NCBI GenBank assembly: GCA_039105265.1
Contig: JAPFFF010000019.1
Coordinates: 2,202,501-2,266,500, forward strand
DNA length: 64,000 nt
Direction: 5' to 3'
Source: Tritrichomonas musculus
Taxonomy: Eukaryota; Parabasalia; Tritrichomonadida; Tritrichomonadidae
The position numbers and the translations under genes are program-made. The notes under the pieces are model-generated. The model did not search any database and was not told the origin of the DNA. It worked only from the letters and a program-made list of their open reading frames with translations. Shown here one piece after another: positions 1-9,267 of this stretch (position 1 is its first letter; each line of letters begins with the position of its first letter).

Positions 1-4
1 ATCG

Positions 5-2662
5 ATGGAAGTACTGAATGATAAAATCGTTTATGACAAATCGTTCCTCCCTGCTGATAAAATTTATGATATTGATACAAATATTTATACCATAACCGTT
101 TTCGGATTTAATTCATCAAGATTTGATTCTAATTTGTTCAAGAAATATCTTAATTACTCACACTGGAAAGTTGAATCAAATTCATTAATTGGAACAATAT
201 CTTCATTAAAACAATTCATTCTCGTTTCAGACCACCTTCCAACAAAATTACGATTCATTGATGCTCAATCATTTGTTGCTGGAGGTACATTAAAACAATT
301 TGGTATCGATTTTGGTGGTGAAACTAATTCTGTGAAAGGTGTTTTCCCATATGAGGCTGTCAATTCATCAAACTATAATGAAGTATTATCTAAATCCGAA
401 CCATTTTCATACAACGACTTTGACAGCTATCTCAACCAAAAAAATCCACTCTCAAAATCTGATTATCAAATATATCTCGAAGATGCTAAAAACTATAAAA
501 CACGATGGGATTACTTGCTTGCTTATAATGACAATGATGTTGAAATGATGATTAAACCAATTGACAATTTAATTCAACTCAATGCTCAATATAATGTTGA
601 TTTGATATCCAATTTATCATTATCTAAGAATGCATCTTGTATAAAATATGCTCTAGCATACAAGGATTTCAATCCTCATGAAAATTACAATCCTATACAC
701 AAATACAATGAATTCATGCCAAACCCTAAATGGTGGCAATTCAAATGTGAAAATTATTACAAACAAGATGAACGTTACAATCTTACTCATAACCCTAAAA
801 GAGACCTTTCAAAATGCGTTTCATCCAATGATTACAAAGAATTTCTCAAACTTTACAATGACCCAATTAAGGGTAAATGTCATCTTTGCAAAGAGCATTT
901 CACATATCAAAACAAACCAACTCTTGACAGAATTAACAATGATATTGGACATGAATTTTCAAATTGTTTGTTGGCTTGCGCTGAATGCAATAAACTTCGA
1001 AAACGAGATGACCCAAAAATAACTGCATTGAGAATTCAATTAAAAAAATATTGCAAACTACATCATCTTCCAACTTTGATAAATAATGAAGATGAATATT
1101 ATACAATTCGAAATGCAATTGATGGTGGATTATCAAATGTAATGCATCGTGTTAACATCAAAGGTGAAACTCATATCAACAAATTCCGTTACGACGGAAT
1201 TAATAACAAGGTAATCTCATATGATACAAATAACGTTCAAACACATATTCTTGGAATTGATTTCAATTCACTTTATCCTTCATCATTTTCATCAAATTCA
1301 CATCCATTTATTAAGTACCATGGAGGAATTATGTTCATGCCAGGTGCTTTCATTCGAAGGATTGAAGCAAAGGATAAACAATCTCGAGAACGTTGTATGA
1401 AAATCATAACTTCAAAATCACGTTTTTCAAATAAACCAAATTATGTTTTCTATGCTGTTGTGAAACTATCTTGTCCCAAATCAAAAATCAATTATTTCAT
1501 TAATTTTCCACCAGTATTTCGAAACATTAATATCACAAATAATGAAGAAACAATTGGTTCATACATGTACAATTACATGAAATCAAACAATTTAAATTCA
1601 ATCGATAAGGAAGAACGTAAATTAACAATGTTGCTTGACACAAATGGGGAATACATGGTTTTCTCAAATTATTACCTTTGGTTTCTTCTTGACCATGGAT
1701 TGGTAATCGATGATGTCAAATCTGTTTCACAATATGAATGTCACACTGGATTCAATCAATTTGTTAATGAATTTATGAAAAAACGTCAGGATATCATATC
1801 CGGCAAAACAAAGGGGAATGGCGCTGAAAGCGACTTGAGCGTAGCGAATGAAAAGTTCTATAAAATCAGTATGAACGGTTCTTATGGATATGATGGAATG
1901 AATACTGAGAAGTTCTCTAAAATCAAAATATGTGATGCAAATAAGGCTTATCAATCAATTATATCACAAACATACATGGGTGGTGCTCAATTAAATGATA
2001 ACACATTTATGATACAACATTCTCCAAAATCATATCATTGCACAACTTGCATCCAAGAATCTCTTTGGACATTAGATAATGCAAAATTCTGGTATTTGAC
2101 TTTCTATTATGATTTCATGAATCGATGCTTGGATATGGAACGTTTACATTTAACATCCCTCGATACCGATTCATATTACTGGGCTATCGCCGGGAATCCA
2201 AATGAACCACCAACTCAAAATTTCGATTACATTATCAAAAACAAAGAATACTATGACAAACATATTTATAAATTCATGCCAAATCCTAATATTGGAACAA
2301 TCGAAGATGAAAAAAAGATATTAGGTCTAAGTGTTGAGAAATATGGGGATAATCAAATTGCACTTGCTCCAAAATGTTACACCATTTGGAATAATAATGG
2401 ACAAACCAAATCTCTAAAATTAAAAGGAGTATCACTTAAAAAGAATGATATTAAATATTCAGATTATAAATCAATTATTGAAAATCAATCTGTCAAAATC
2501 GGGAAGAATATTAATCTACAAATGAATGGAAATCAAATGTCAAAATTGACTATTCAAAAAAATGCGTTAACTGGTTTACATACAAAAATGATTGTTTTAG
2601 AAAATAATTCATGTGCTCCATTTGTTAAAGGAATTACTGCTAATGATTATATTATTCAATGA
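5..2662 (+). CDS. Polinton DNA polymerase B (C-terminal part, runs off left edge)
   Basis: The gene continues a pPolB frame from beyond the left edge, since the frame is open to base 1 and the paralog at 53317-58944 is far longer at its N-terminus. Visible motifs are Exo II FNSSRFD (about residue 34), Exo III YNDND (about 175), an HNH-type zinc domain CHLC...LDRINNDIGH...CAECN (about 291-333), palm motif A DFNSLYPS (about 420), motif B KISMNGSYG (about 620), motif C DTDS (about 720) and the late PKCYT motif. It would replicate element DNA, probably by protein priming as in the family. It is the first of three plus-strand genes before the convergent ATPase block. The family assignment is very secure; the first visible ATG is probably not the true start. 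Confidence 0.93.
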   Translation: MEVLNDKIVYDKSFLPADKIYDIDTNIYTITVFGFNSSRFDSNLFKKYLNYSHWKVESNSLIGTISSLKQFILVSDHLPTKLRFIDAQSFVAGGTLKQFGIDFGGETNSVKGVFPYEAVNSSNYNEVLSKSEPFSYNDFDSYLNQKNPLSKSDYQIYLEDAKNYKTRWDYLLAYNDNDVEMMIKPIDNLIQLNAQYNVDLISNLSLSKNASCIKYALAYKDFNPHENYNPIHKYNEFMPNPKWWQFKCENYYKQDERYNLTHNPKRDLSKCVSSNDYKEFLKLYNDPIKGKCHLCKEHFTYQNKPTLDRINNDIGHEFSNCLLACAECNKLRKRDDPKITALRIQLKKYCKLHHLPTLINNEDEYYTIRNAIDGGLSNVMHRVNIKGETHINKFRYDGINNKVISYDTNNVQTHILGIDFNSLYPSSFSSNSHPFIKYHGGIMFMPGAFIRRIEAKDKQSRERCMKIITSKSRFSNKPNYVFYAVVKLSCPKSKINYFINFPPVFRNINITNNEETIGSYMYNYMKSNNLNSIDKEERKLTMLLDTNGEYMVFSNYYLWFLLDHGLVIDDVKSVSQYECHTGFNQFVNEFMKKRQDIISGKTKGNGAESDLSVANEKFYKISMNGSYGYDGMNTEKFSKIKICDANKAYQSIISQTYMGGAQLNDNTFMIQHSPKSYHCTTCIQESLWTLDNAKFWYLTFYYDFMNRCLDMERLHLTSLDTDSYYWAIAGNPNEPPTQNFDYIIKNKEYYDKHIYKFMPNPNIGTIEDEKKILGLSVEKYGDNQIALAPKCYTIWNNNGQTKSLKLKGVSLKKNDIKYSDYKSIIENQSVKIGKNINLQMNGNQMSKLTIQKNALTGLHTKMIVLENNSCAPFVKGITANDYIIQ
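1820..1850 (+). repeat. In-frame 30-bp GC-rich module inside PolB
   Basis: A GC-rich 30-bp block within very AT-rich coding DNA encodes GAESDLSVAN between palm motifs A and B. It contains the perfect hairpin CGCT-GAA-AGCG. The paralogous PolB at 53.3-58.9 kb has two tandem versions at the same place (54169-54229). Confidence 0.7.
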
Positions 2663-2789
2663 AATGACGACTATGGGAATTCCCATACTCGAAAAAATAT
2701 ATGAAAAATAAATTATTAAAAATATTTTTTTTATTCGTTATTTGAATTATCTTATAAATCTAATTTTTCGGTAAAATTGAATTACTATT

Positions 2790-2906
2790 CAAATTAAAAT
2801 CATCCGACAAATCTGTATTTTTGATAGAGTTCTCAAATTAAAATCATCCGACAAATCTGTAATTTTGAATTACTATTCAAATTAAAATCATCCGACAAAT
2901 CTGTAA
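2790..2906. repeat. Tandem repeat, three copies of about 28 bp plus spacers
   Basis: Three copies of a unit containing AATCATCCGACAAATCTGTA begin near 2790, 2834 and 2879, separated by AT-rich spacers. A diverged relative lies near 4370-4415, on the other side of the inserted transposon, so the transposon split a repeat-bearing intergenic tract. No gene is visible in it. Confidence 0.7.
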
Positions 2907-2916
2907 TAATTGTGAA

Positions 2917-4336
2917 ATGTGTATAGTAACGAAAATAACGTATTTTTGATTTTTCAATATTTTGAAAATATCCACCCAATTTTTTATTTTATTACATTGT
3001 ACTTTTAAAATTATTTATTAATATTGCAATTATGCTCTAATATTTTAATTTTAAAGGGGGATTTTGAACTTTTTTAATATTATAATAATGAGAATATCTT
3101 TCCTATCTAACATTATTTGAGAAAGAATTAATAAATATAATACCTAATTCTGTATCATATATTGATATTAGCATACTCCTGAGGTATATATTTAAAAATG
3201 AACTAAAATTTAAGGAATTTTTAAAAAAAAATTGGTTTTTTGTTAAATTTTTATTATTTTGGAGGATTTTGGTTAATTTTATTTCTTATAAATTGAATAT
3301 ATTATTTTTATTCATGTATAAAATAAAATGAACTGATAATTGCAGCAAACTACTCGATAGGTGCATCTAAGAATTTCTTTTAAATAAGGACCTCGATAAT
3401 TTCATTAATACATTGATATTAGATTTGATATCAATTTATAATATTTGATATTAAACATAATATATATATTTGATATAAATAAATGAATATATTTGTTTAC
3501 TGTCAATGAATATTTATATTAAAATTGTCATAAAATGTAAACACTTTTTAAAAGGTTGTTTCAAATATTTCAATATCTCATAAATATTAAGATATACCTT
3601 TGAGATATGTATTCAAAATACACTCTGAATTTTTTTTTCAATACACTATTTTCTATTGATACTGAATAAATGAATAAATCTAAAAATAAAATATAACAAA
3701 ATTGAAATAATTATATTATACTTTGAATTAATAAAAATATAAAATATAAAATATAAATTTTTTAATTCCAAAGAACGAAATTCCATTTTTTTATTGAATG
3801 AAACCAAGAAGAATTATAATTTTGTGTACCAACGAGATATACATTCATGCATTTAGAGAAATTTTAATGAATATAAGTTCTAGCATCAATTTTTATGTTA
3901 AAATAAAAATCAAACATTAATCATGCTGATGATAGTAATAATGTATTATTTTTTGCTCATAAGAGTATAAAAGCATGCTAAAATGAAGAAAAACTTAAAT
4001 ACCTCCTTTGGAGTATAAATATAATAATAAAAATTAAAACAAATGCAAATATTTTAAATTAAAGAAATAATAATTAATTTTACTAATTTAACATCATAAT
4101 ATAAATATATAAAATATATCGAAAAAACAATATCATATAAAGATATGAAAAAAAAAAATATTTTTATTAAATTGAATATTTATTGTAATTATTTTTCACA
4201 AAAAAAGTTTTTTGTTTACCAATGCATTTAATGATTAAAATGAGACAATGTTATATTCATTTTTTAATAATACATTAAATACAATATATATTTAAAAAAT
4301 AAAGCAATTTTATATTTTTGCCGTTACTAAACACAT
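2917..4336. mobile_element. Non-autonomous DNA transposon (1.42 kb) with 8-bp target duplication
   Basis: Imperfect terminal inverted repeats of about 20 bp start ATGTGTATAGTAACG on the left and ATGTGTTTAGTAACG (reverse complement) on the right. The 8-bp direct repeat ATTGTGAA flanks it at 2909-2916 and 4337-4344, as expected of a target-site duplication. The interior is very AT-rich, with no open frame longer than a few dozen codons, so it cannot encode its own transposase. The 8-bp duplication fits hAT-like or Mutator-like families; which one is not decided by the ends. It lies between PolB and the KilA-N gene. Confidence 0.72.
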
Positions 4337-4344
4337 ATTGTGAA

Positions 4345-4955
4345 AGAATTCTGCAGAATCTGATAAATTGAATTACTTCTTAAATAAAATTCATCAGAGA
4401 AATCTGTAATTTTGAATACATGGCATCTTCTATTCAATTATAAAATTTTTAAATTCAATGGTCTCTCAATTTTACAGATAATTCCGATTTTTCGAATTTT
4501 ATATCCAGAGCATCTTTTGGAACAAATATCATATATATTTGTAATCATCACATAACCCCGATTTCAAATATTCCACTTTTTCGATTTTTGGTTTCAGATG
4601 ATTATCTCATATAATATCTTGAAAATTCAAATTTCAAATAAAATAGCTAATCGCAATTAGTTACACAAGAACATCAATAAAACAACGTTTTACAGTATCA
4701 TAATAAGTTTATTCTATGAAATCAGTGTGAAAAAAATATTAACATTTTTAATAATCAACTTCTTTAGCTCAGTGAAACAAAGTAATTATACAATTATATT
4801 GCGGACTTATATAGTAATATATATTTTAAAAATCAGATTCTCAAATCAACTGTAAACATGAAATTTTCACATTTATATTATTCTATTCAAAAAGTTGATT
4901 AATAAAATTAATTTTTCAAATTTAATTTTTTTTTAATTTTTTTTCTTCTTCAAAA
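4345..4955. other. AT-rich intergenic tract
   Basis: The tract between the transposon and the KilA-N gene is very AT-rich. It holds one diverged copy of the repeat seen at 2790-2906 and a long T-rich stretch just before the KilA-N start that probably includes that gene's promoter. I see no gene. Confidence 0.6.
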
Positions 4956-5831
4956 ATGAACACAATTGTTACACCAATCAATGATGAATACGAATATTTA
5001 CAATACAATGAACAACTTAGAATCATTCACTCCAAATCTGATGACATGTTTCAAATTCAATCTATAATCAATTCCTGTCATTCAAATAAACCAGCTCGTC
5101 ATTGGTTTCAAAATCAAAGTTCTAAAGAACTTCTTGATTACATAAACGCATCCGGAGGAATTTCGCCGGATGAGAAATTATATGAAAATCGACCATTTCT
5201 TCCAATCAATTTACGAGGAATTTATGTTCACCGTTTACTTGTTAATCATATTGCTATTTGGTGTTCCCCATCATATTCATTTGATATAATGAAACTTCTT
5301 GATTCATACTTTAATCAACAACGCAATCAATTACAAGAACAAATTAATGAATTGAAATTTCAAAATGATATTAATGAAATGTCAATTGATTGGCATAAAA
5401 GTCGAATTTATGAAAAAGATTCTGAAATTTATATACAACAAATTCAAATCAATGACCAACAAAATCAAATTAACAATTTAATTCCAAGAACTGTTCCAAA
5501 TAATCATGAACATGATTATGTTTTCTTCATTTGGAAGGAATCAATTCCTGATACACCAACACATGTTAAATTACATCTTGTTCGAAGACATTTTGATTCA
5601 TTATCAAGAATTCGAAATCATTTCAATAACCAGGAAGAAAACTGGTTTTTCAGAGATAATTTACCAATCTCAATGTCATGCAATCGTGATATCAAAAATT
5701 TGATTCATGAAAATTTCAATGAAGATGATATGAGAATTGATAAATGTGTCGTTTATGCACGAATTGAATTGTTAAACCAATTGTATGATATGATTGAAAT
5801 GTATTTTAATGATTTTCAATATTTTGAATAA
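4956..5831 (+). CDS. KilA-N domain protein with C-terminal DUF3627-like domain
   Basis: Residues about 15-115 match a KilA-N domain, with the hallmark segment GIYVHRLLVNHIAIWCSP followed by LLDSYF. A Gln/Asn-rich coiled-coil stretch (about 120-175) leads to a C-terminal domain (about 185-285, with FFIWKESIP and LHLVRRH) of the kind found behind KilA-N in DNA viruses and Mavericks. The paralog at 60018-60791 keeps both ends but has a shorter linker. KilA-N proteins bind nucleic acid; the role in the element is unknown. The start follows a T-rich leader ending CTTCAAAAATG. It lies downstream of PolB on the same strand. Confidence 0.88.
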   Translation: MNTIVTPINDEYEYLQYNEQLRIIHSKSDDMFQIQSIINSCHSNKPARHWFQNQSSKELLDYINASGGISPDEKLYENRPFLPINLRGIYVHRLLVNHIAIWCSPSYSFDIMKLLDSYFNQQRNQLQEQINELKFQNDINEMSIDWHKSRIYEKDSEIYIQQIQINDQQNQINNLIPRTVPNNHEHDYVFFIWKESIPDTPTHVKLHLVRRHFDSLSRIRNHFNNQEENWFFRDNLPISMSCNRDIKNLIHENFNEDDMRIDKCVVYARIELLNQLYDMIEMYFNDFQYFE

Positions 5832-5909
5832 ATTACTTAACAAAATTATTTTTTTTGCATTTCTTTCACAGAACATGGTTCTGAGTATTTCCAAAGGAAA
5901 TTCAAAACC

Positions 5910-6022
5910 AAACTTCGTTTCTCGCTCTGCGAGCTCGAGCTCTGCGAGATGGCTGAGGTCAACTTCGTTGCCCGAGACCTTCGGGCTTACGCACGACGAA
6001 GTCGGTCGAGGCTCTTCGAGCC
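5910..6022. repeat. Cluster of GC-rich three-base-loop hairpins
   Basis: In about 110 bp of otherwise AT-rich intergenic DNA there are several perfect inverted repeats with a three-base spacer: AAAC-TTC-GTTT (5910-5920), CTCGC-TCT-GCGAG (5921-5933), CAAC-TTC-GTTG (5960-5970), CGAC-GAA-GTCG (5994-6004) and GGCTC-TTC-GAGCC (6010-6022). CCCGA-GACCT-TCGGG (5971-5985) is similar with a longer loop. A 28-bp part (5921-5948) recurs with one difference at 7472-7499 inside the ATPase gene. No gene is supported here. Confidence 0.8.
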
Positions 6023-6070
6023 GAAACTCAATTTTTAAAATTTATTTTCAATTTTTTATTTTGTAATCAA

Positions 6071-6532
6071 ATGACAACATCTAACCTTCGAGTATATGAA
6101 TACATCAATTCATTAATCTCATTACTTCCAAATCCAGATGAATATCAAAAATGTGATTTTACATTACTTTGTGAACGATTTCCAATTAATATCGGAAAAG
6201 GTACTTACCTTGTTCGTGTGTTATACATTTCATTAACAAACGTTGACAAAAAAATCACACGAATTTATCCAAATCAATTGAAAGATATGAATCTTGAACA
6301 TGTAATTCTAACATCAAATCTCCGACGAAGGATTAACATAAATTCTTTTGAAACATTTGTTAATGGTAATACAGATGTTCAAACATTTAAAGAACATTCG
6401 TTTTACAATTATTCAATTGAACGAATTAACAAATCAAATCAAGAAATGATTTTGAAACTTCGCGAGAAATATGAAATACCTGAACCACAAATATTTAAAG
6501 GAAACCATCAAGATATTGTTCTTGACGAATAA
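6071..6532 (+). CDS. Hypothetical Polinton protein, 153 residues
   Basis: I do not recognise this protein. It is a compact, soluble-looking 153-residue product with an alternating hydrophobic pattern and no membrane segment. It includes the segments TLLCERFPINIGKGTYLVRVLY and FKEHSFYNYSIERINKSNQ. The start follows TTGTAATCAA directly, like other genes of this element. It is the last plus-strand gene before the convergent minus-strand ATPase block, with about 90 bp between the stops. No homolog is visible in the other element copies of the window, which could mean it is an accessory gene of this copy. Confidence 0.6.
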   Translation: MTTSNLRVYEYINSLISLLPNPDEYQKCDFTLLCERFPINIGKGTYLVRVLYISLTNVDKKITRIYPNQLKDMNLEHVILTSNLRRRININSFETFVNGNTDVQTFKEHSFYNYSIERINKSNQEMILKLREKYEIPEPQIFKGNHQDIVLDE

Positions 6533-6623
6533 ATTGAATATTTTTTTGTCTATTTAACAGTTAACTGTTAATTGTGTATGGTTTCTAGCGGATTTAGCAT
6601 AGCCAAAATATTTTTTTTTGTGC

Positions 6624-7568
6624 TTACTGGTTGAATCTTATAAATTCAATACTTCCTTCTCGTGTATTCACCAAAACAAAATCATGATTCTTCATTCGAT
6701 TATATTGTCTCCACAAATCTTCAAATTCAACTGGCATAACAACTTGTTGATATATGTAATTCAACTTCTGCCTTGAGAATCCATTGAAAATAAAGAATGA
6801 AGTACAATTATTCTTATAATCTGTTGGAATTGCTTTGAAGAATTGAACGTTCACATAAACGATTGAATGTTTGTGTCGTAATTGAGTTATGTAATTTGTG
6901 AAGTAAGCAGATTTTAACAATTTCGATTTAATGAAGTCTTCACACAGAATTATTGTATTTAATGGAACGTTTGGTTTTCCAAGTTTATTGATATTAAGGA
7001 ATTGAAACATTTTTTCTAGTTTATCTTCATTAATCGTAATCCTACTTGTGCTGGAATATTTAATATATAATTCCTTCCATAAATCCAATTCTTTTAAATA
7101 AGCTTCAGCATTTGTGTCGGAAACAACTTTCACAGGTAAATTTATCAATTCGCGTTGAGCTTCAAATGTTGAATCATTTATAATTCCATTCTTGCTAATA
7201 TACACAATTTGATGTACATTTGACTCCTTCAATCGAGATATTTGAATTATATCTCTTAATACAATGTGTGATTTACCTTTACCCTGTGCTCCAACAATAA
7301 TGTTTAACGAATTATAATTAGCATAGATTCCAGGGCCAATTGGACGAATAGATTCTGACATTATTTTTGATTCATTTTTTTTGTACGCTCGATTCATTTC
7401 AAAATCAATATCAAAGGGCTTTTCAATCATAATAGGCTTCATAATCATCTTGTGTTCTTCGAATGACTCATCTCGCTCTGCGAGCTCGAGCCCTGCGAGA
7501 AAGTCATCATCATAGTCAGAAGTATCTGAAAAAAATATTGTTTTGTAATCAAATTTGCTGGGTTTCAT
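6624..7568 (-). CDS. Packaging ATPase (A32/FtsK-HerA-like)
   Basis: The protein is a P-loop ATPase of the kind that pumps DNA into Polinton and large DNA virus capsids. Walker A is GAQGKGKS (about residues 92-99) and Walker B is NTIILCEDF (about 203-211). The following stretch (SKLLKSAYFTNYITQLRH...FNGFSRQKLNYIYQQV) is nearly identical to the paralog at 28352-29437. Residues about 25-35 (LAGLELAERDE) are encoded by a GC-rich hairpin module at 7472-7499 that the rest of the gene's base composition does not match. It is the last gene of a minus-strand run (215-residue protein, tiny membrane protein, ATPase) that is kept in the same order at 27.9-29.4 kb. Confidence 0.9.
   Translation of the reverse strand: MKPSKFDYKTIFFSDTSDYDDDFLAGLELAERDESFEEHKMIMKPIMIEKPFDIDFEMNRAYKKNESKIMSESIRPIGPGIYANYNSLNIIVGAQGKGKSHIVLRDIIQISRLKESNVHQIVYISKNGIINDSTFEAQRELINLPVKVVSDTNAEAYLKELDLWKELYIKYSSTSRITINEDKLEKMFQFLNINKLGKPNVPLNTIILCEDFIKSKLLKSAYFTNYITQLRHKHSIVYVNVQFFKAIPTDYKNNCTSFFIFNGFSRQKLNYIYQQVVMPVEFEDLWRQYNRMKNHDFVLVNTREGSIEFIRFNQ
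7472..7499. repeat. 28-bp GC-rich hairpin module inside ATPase gene
   Basis: This begins with the perfect hairpin CTCGC-TCT-GCGAG, followed by the palindrome GCTCGAGC. It is the same 28-bp sequence as 5921-5948 with one base different, but here it lies in frame within a coding region near the ATPase N-terminus. Confidence 0.75.
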
Positions 7569-7571
7569 TTA

Positions 7572-7703
7572 TTATGAGTAAAGCTTCGAGCGCATCTCCT
7601 CTGTGAGTTTAGGGGGTTCATCTTCTTTGAAAACAGCAATTATTACACACAATTCAATAACATGAACAACCAAAATAGTTCCCAAAAGAATTTCAGTTAA
7701 CAT
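7572..7703 (-). CDS. Small single-span membrane protein (43 residues)
   Basis: The product begins MLTEILLGTILVVHVIELCV, an uninterrupted membrane segment of about 20 residues, and ends with a charged tail, EDEPPKLTEEMRSKLY. The paralog at 28149-28298 has the same design (membrane segment, then EDEPPELTDELRRTLY) in the same position between the 215-residue-type gene and the ATPase. That conservation supports a real gene and fixes the start at 7703 rather than further upstream. It could be a virion membrane or assembly factor; this is inference from topology and context only. Confidence 0.72.
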   Translation of the reverse strand: MLTEILLGTILVVHVIELCVIIAVFKEDEPPKLTEEMRSKLYS

Positions 7704-7713
7704 TTGAATAAAT

Positions 7714-8352
7714 TTAAACACATAATTTAAGTGAAATACCATATCGAACAAGTTGTGCATAAACATCATTGTAACCATATTTCAAATCATTTGATTTACC
7801 ATCTTTTGTGACAAGAATTCGTTGGATTTCTAAATATTTATTCTTCGATACACATCCCGTACAACCAGAATCTTCATCAATAATAAGTTCAACTTTATCA
7901 GCATGTGTTAGTATTTTAATTAATTCCATCAATGAATTTGAGTGACAAACCAAGTAATTATTTACACGAAGTGGATTCAATTCATAAATTGAAAGAAGTG
8001 TTTCTAAAAATTTGTTCTTAACAGTTAAGTCTTCAATCTCATTTCGGGCTTCGCCCTCAGCCACTATGTGGTTTCCCAAATCTGCAATTCCACGGTCTTG
8101 GGAAAGATTGTTTGTTGGAGGTTGAAATTGAGACTGTGAATTCTCCTCCGGTATAGTAAAATTTATGTCCCTTGTTTGAGGAGTCATTTGGGGTTGCATT
8201 TGAGGAATGTTTGGATAATAAACTGGATGTGCTTGTTGAGGAATCGTATGTTGAGGTTTGATTTTGATTTCAACATTAGTTTCTTGGCTCTGTTTTACCG
8301 AAGCATCATTTTCAGAACTTAATATTCTTGCTTTCCGTAATACATTCGACAT
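7714..8352 (-). CDS. Conserved Polinton protein upstream of ATPase (212 residues)
   Basis: The function is not recognised. The N-terminal half is low in complexity and rich in Gln and Pro (about residues 20-90). The C-terminal 85 residues form a conserved domain (NNYLVCHSNSLMELIKIL...DEDSGCTGCVS...LKYGYND) shared at high identity with the product of 27881-28138. The Cys-x2-Cys pair in that domain could bind metal or form disulfides. I chose ATG 8352 because the upstream codon in the frame is not ATG. It is first in the conserved run with the tiny membrane protein and the ATPase, 10 bp upstream of the former. Confidence 0.72.
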   Translation of the reverse strand: MSNVLRKARILSSENDASVKQSQETNVEIKIKPQHTIPQQAHPVYYPNIPQMQPQMTPQTRDINFTIPEENSQSQFQPPTNNLSQDRGIADLGNHIVAEGEARNEIEDLTVKNKFLETLLSIYELNPLRVNNYLVCHSNSLMELIKILTHADKVELIIDEDSGCTGCVSKNKYLEIQRILVTKDGKSNDLKYGYNDVYAQLVRYGISLKLCV

Positions 8353-8389
8353 TGATTTCAATCTAAAAAAACCTTTATTCGTAGATTAC

Positions 8390-8620
8390 TCAATCCTTGT
8401 TAGCTAATTCATTCAATTCGTTTTCCAATTTTTTTACTTTTTCTTTTAATGAATTAATATCTTCAATTAATGATTCACGAACAGCAAGCCCACTGGAACC
8501 AAGCATTCCAGATTTGACATTATTTAGATGTTGCTTGTAATCATAACATTTTTCTTTGAGGGTTCGTTTGATACGTTTAAGTTCAGGAATCTCCTTCTTA
8601 TATTCGTTTAATTCAGACAT
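8390..8620 (-). CDS. Small coiled-coil protein (76 residues)
   Basis: The product is almost entirely charged and helical, with a C-terminal heptad-like stretch (LIEDINSLKEKVKKLENELNELANKD) and an N-terminal Lys/Glu-rich helix. I do not recognise a family. It sits head to head with the plus-strand gene at 8636, only 15 bp away, so the two probably share a promoter region. Small helical proteins next to capsid genes are common in Polintons, but a virion role is only inferred. Confidence 0.55.
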   Translation of the reverse strand: MSELNEYKKEIPELKRIKRTLKEKCYDYKQHLNNVKSGMLGSSGLAVRESLIEDINSLKEKVKKLENELNELANKD

Positions 8621-8635
8621 TTAATCGAAGCAAAA

Positions 8636-8920
8636 ATGTCCTTTCACTCACAAGTGAGTTCAACTTCGTCGGCGGTGCCGAACTCTACGAGTTACGAACA
8701 AAAACGAACCATTCATGATGATAAAAGAATGAATCACTACGATAGATTACAACTTAAAATGCAAAAAGAACGTACCAGAATTAATTCTGCACCAACTGTT
8801 AAGAAATATGAGGATAAAGGAAGTATTCAACATGAACCTCAAGTATCAACAACAAAAAAATTGAATTTTCACACTTATTCATTAAATCATTCAGTTGTCC
8901 CTCGATGCGATAAAATCTAA
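8636..8920 (+). CDS. Hypothetical basic protein (94 residues)
   Basis: A Ser/Thr-rich N-terminus encoded by a GC-rich hairpin patch (8646-8693) is followed by a basic, Arg/Lys/Gln-rich middle (about residues 24-55). I recognise no domain. The start follows AGCAAAA directly. It overlaps the next minus-strand gene by a few bases at its 3' end. The gene is supported by its ATG, its tight fit between neighbours and ordinary composition outside the hairpin patch. It could be a DNA-condensing core peptide, by analogy with adenoviral core proteins, but nothing in the sequence proves that. Confidence 0.5.
   Translation: MSFHSQVSSTSSAVPNSTSYEQKRTIHDDKRMNHYDRLQLKMQKERTRINSAPTVKKYEDKGSIQHEPQVSTTKKLNFHTYSLNHSVVPRCDKI
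8646..8693. repeat. Hairpin patch in the 94-residue gene
   Basis: There are consecutive perfect inverted repeats: ACTCAC-AA-GTGAGT (8646-8659), CGGC-GGT-GCCG (8670-8680) and AACTC-TAC-GAGTT (8681-8693). Two of the three have a three-base spacer. They make up most of the codons of residues 4-20 of the 94-residue protein. Confidence 0.7.
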
Positions 8921-9267
8921 AACATTTGTTGGTTAATATATTTGGCAATCTGATTTACAGTATTGGTTAATTCAGCAATTTTTTTATCTAATGCTGTGAA
9001 TTTGAGTTCATAGCTTTGTTTCAAATCTTTAATCTCGTTATCAAAAGTTGACAAATTTTGTGAGAACATACTCTTAATATTCTCAATATCATGCGCTACG
9101 GACTCTTCGAGTCCTGAGACTTTCAGTCGAAGCTCTGAGCAACGATTGTTTAACAATTGTTGTTCTGCTTTAATAACATCTTGTTCAAGTTCTTTCAATT
9201 CATTAGTTTTGACAACTTTCTTTAAAAATATATCTCCCCCAACTCGTTTTGTACCTTCTTTTGACAA
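8917..9267 (-). CDS. Coiled-coil protein, about 116 residues
   Basis: The product is a long helical protein with heptad-like repeats from about residue 20 to the end (LKELEQDVIKAEQQLLNN...IKDLKQSYELKFTALDKKIAELTNTVNQIAKYI). It overlaps the upstream minus-strand gene at 9222-9449, and its start is uncertain. A GC-rich hairpin patch at 9100-9128 encodes part of the middle. Coiled-coil trimers of this kind occur in virus fibres and scaffolds, but I do not recognise a family and assign no function. Confidence 0.55.
   Translation of the reverse strand: MSKEGTKRVGGDIFLKKVVKTNELKELEQDVIKAEQQLLNNRCSELRLKVSGLEESVAHDIENIKSMFSQNLSTFDNEIKDLKQSYELKFTALDKKIAELTNTVNQIAKYINQQMF
9100..9128. repeat. Hairpin patch in the coiled-coil gene
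   Basis: Two perfect inverted repeats with TTC spacers lie a few bases apart: GGACTC-TTC-GAGTCC (9100-9114) and GACT-TTC-AGTC (9118-9128). The patch is GC-rich against an AT-rich gene. Confidence 0.7.

Noticed and set aside
5794-6066. Open frame across the hairpin cluster downstream of KilA-N
   Set aside because: It overlaps the end of the KilA-N gene and consists mainly of hairpin sequence; it is better explained as repeats.
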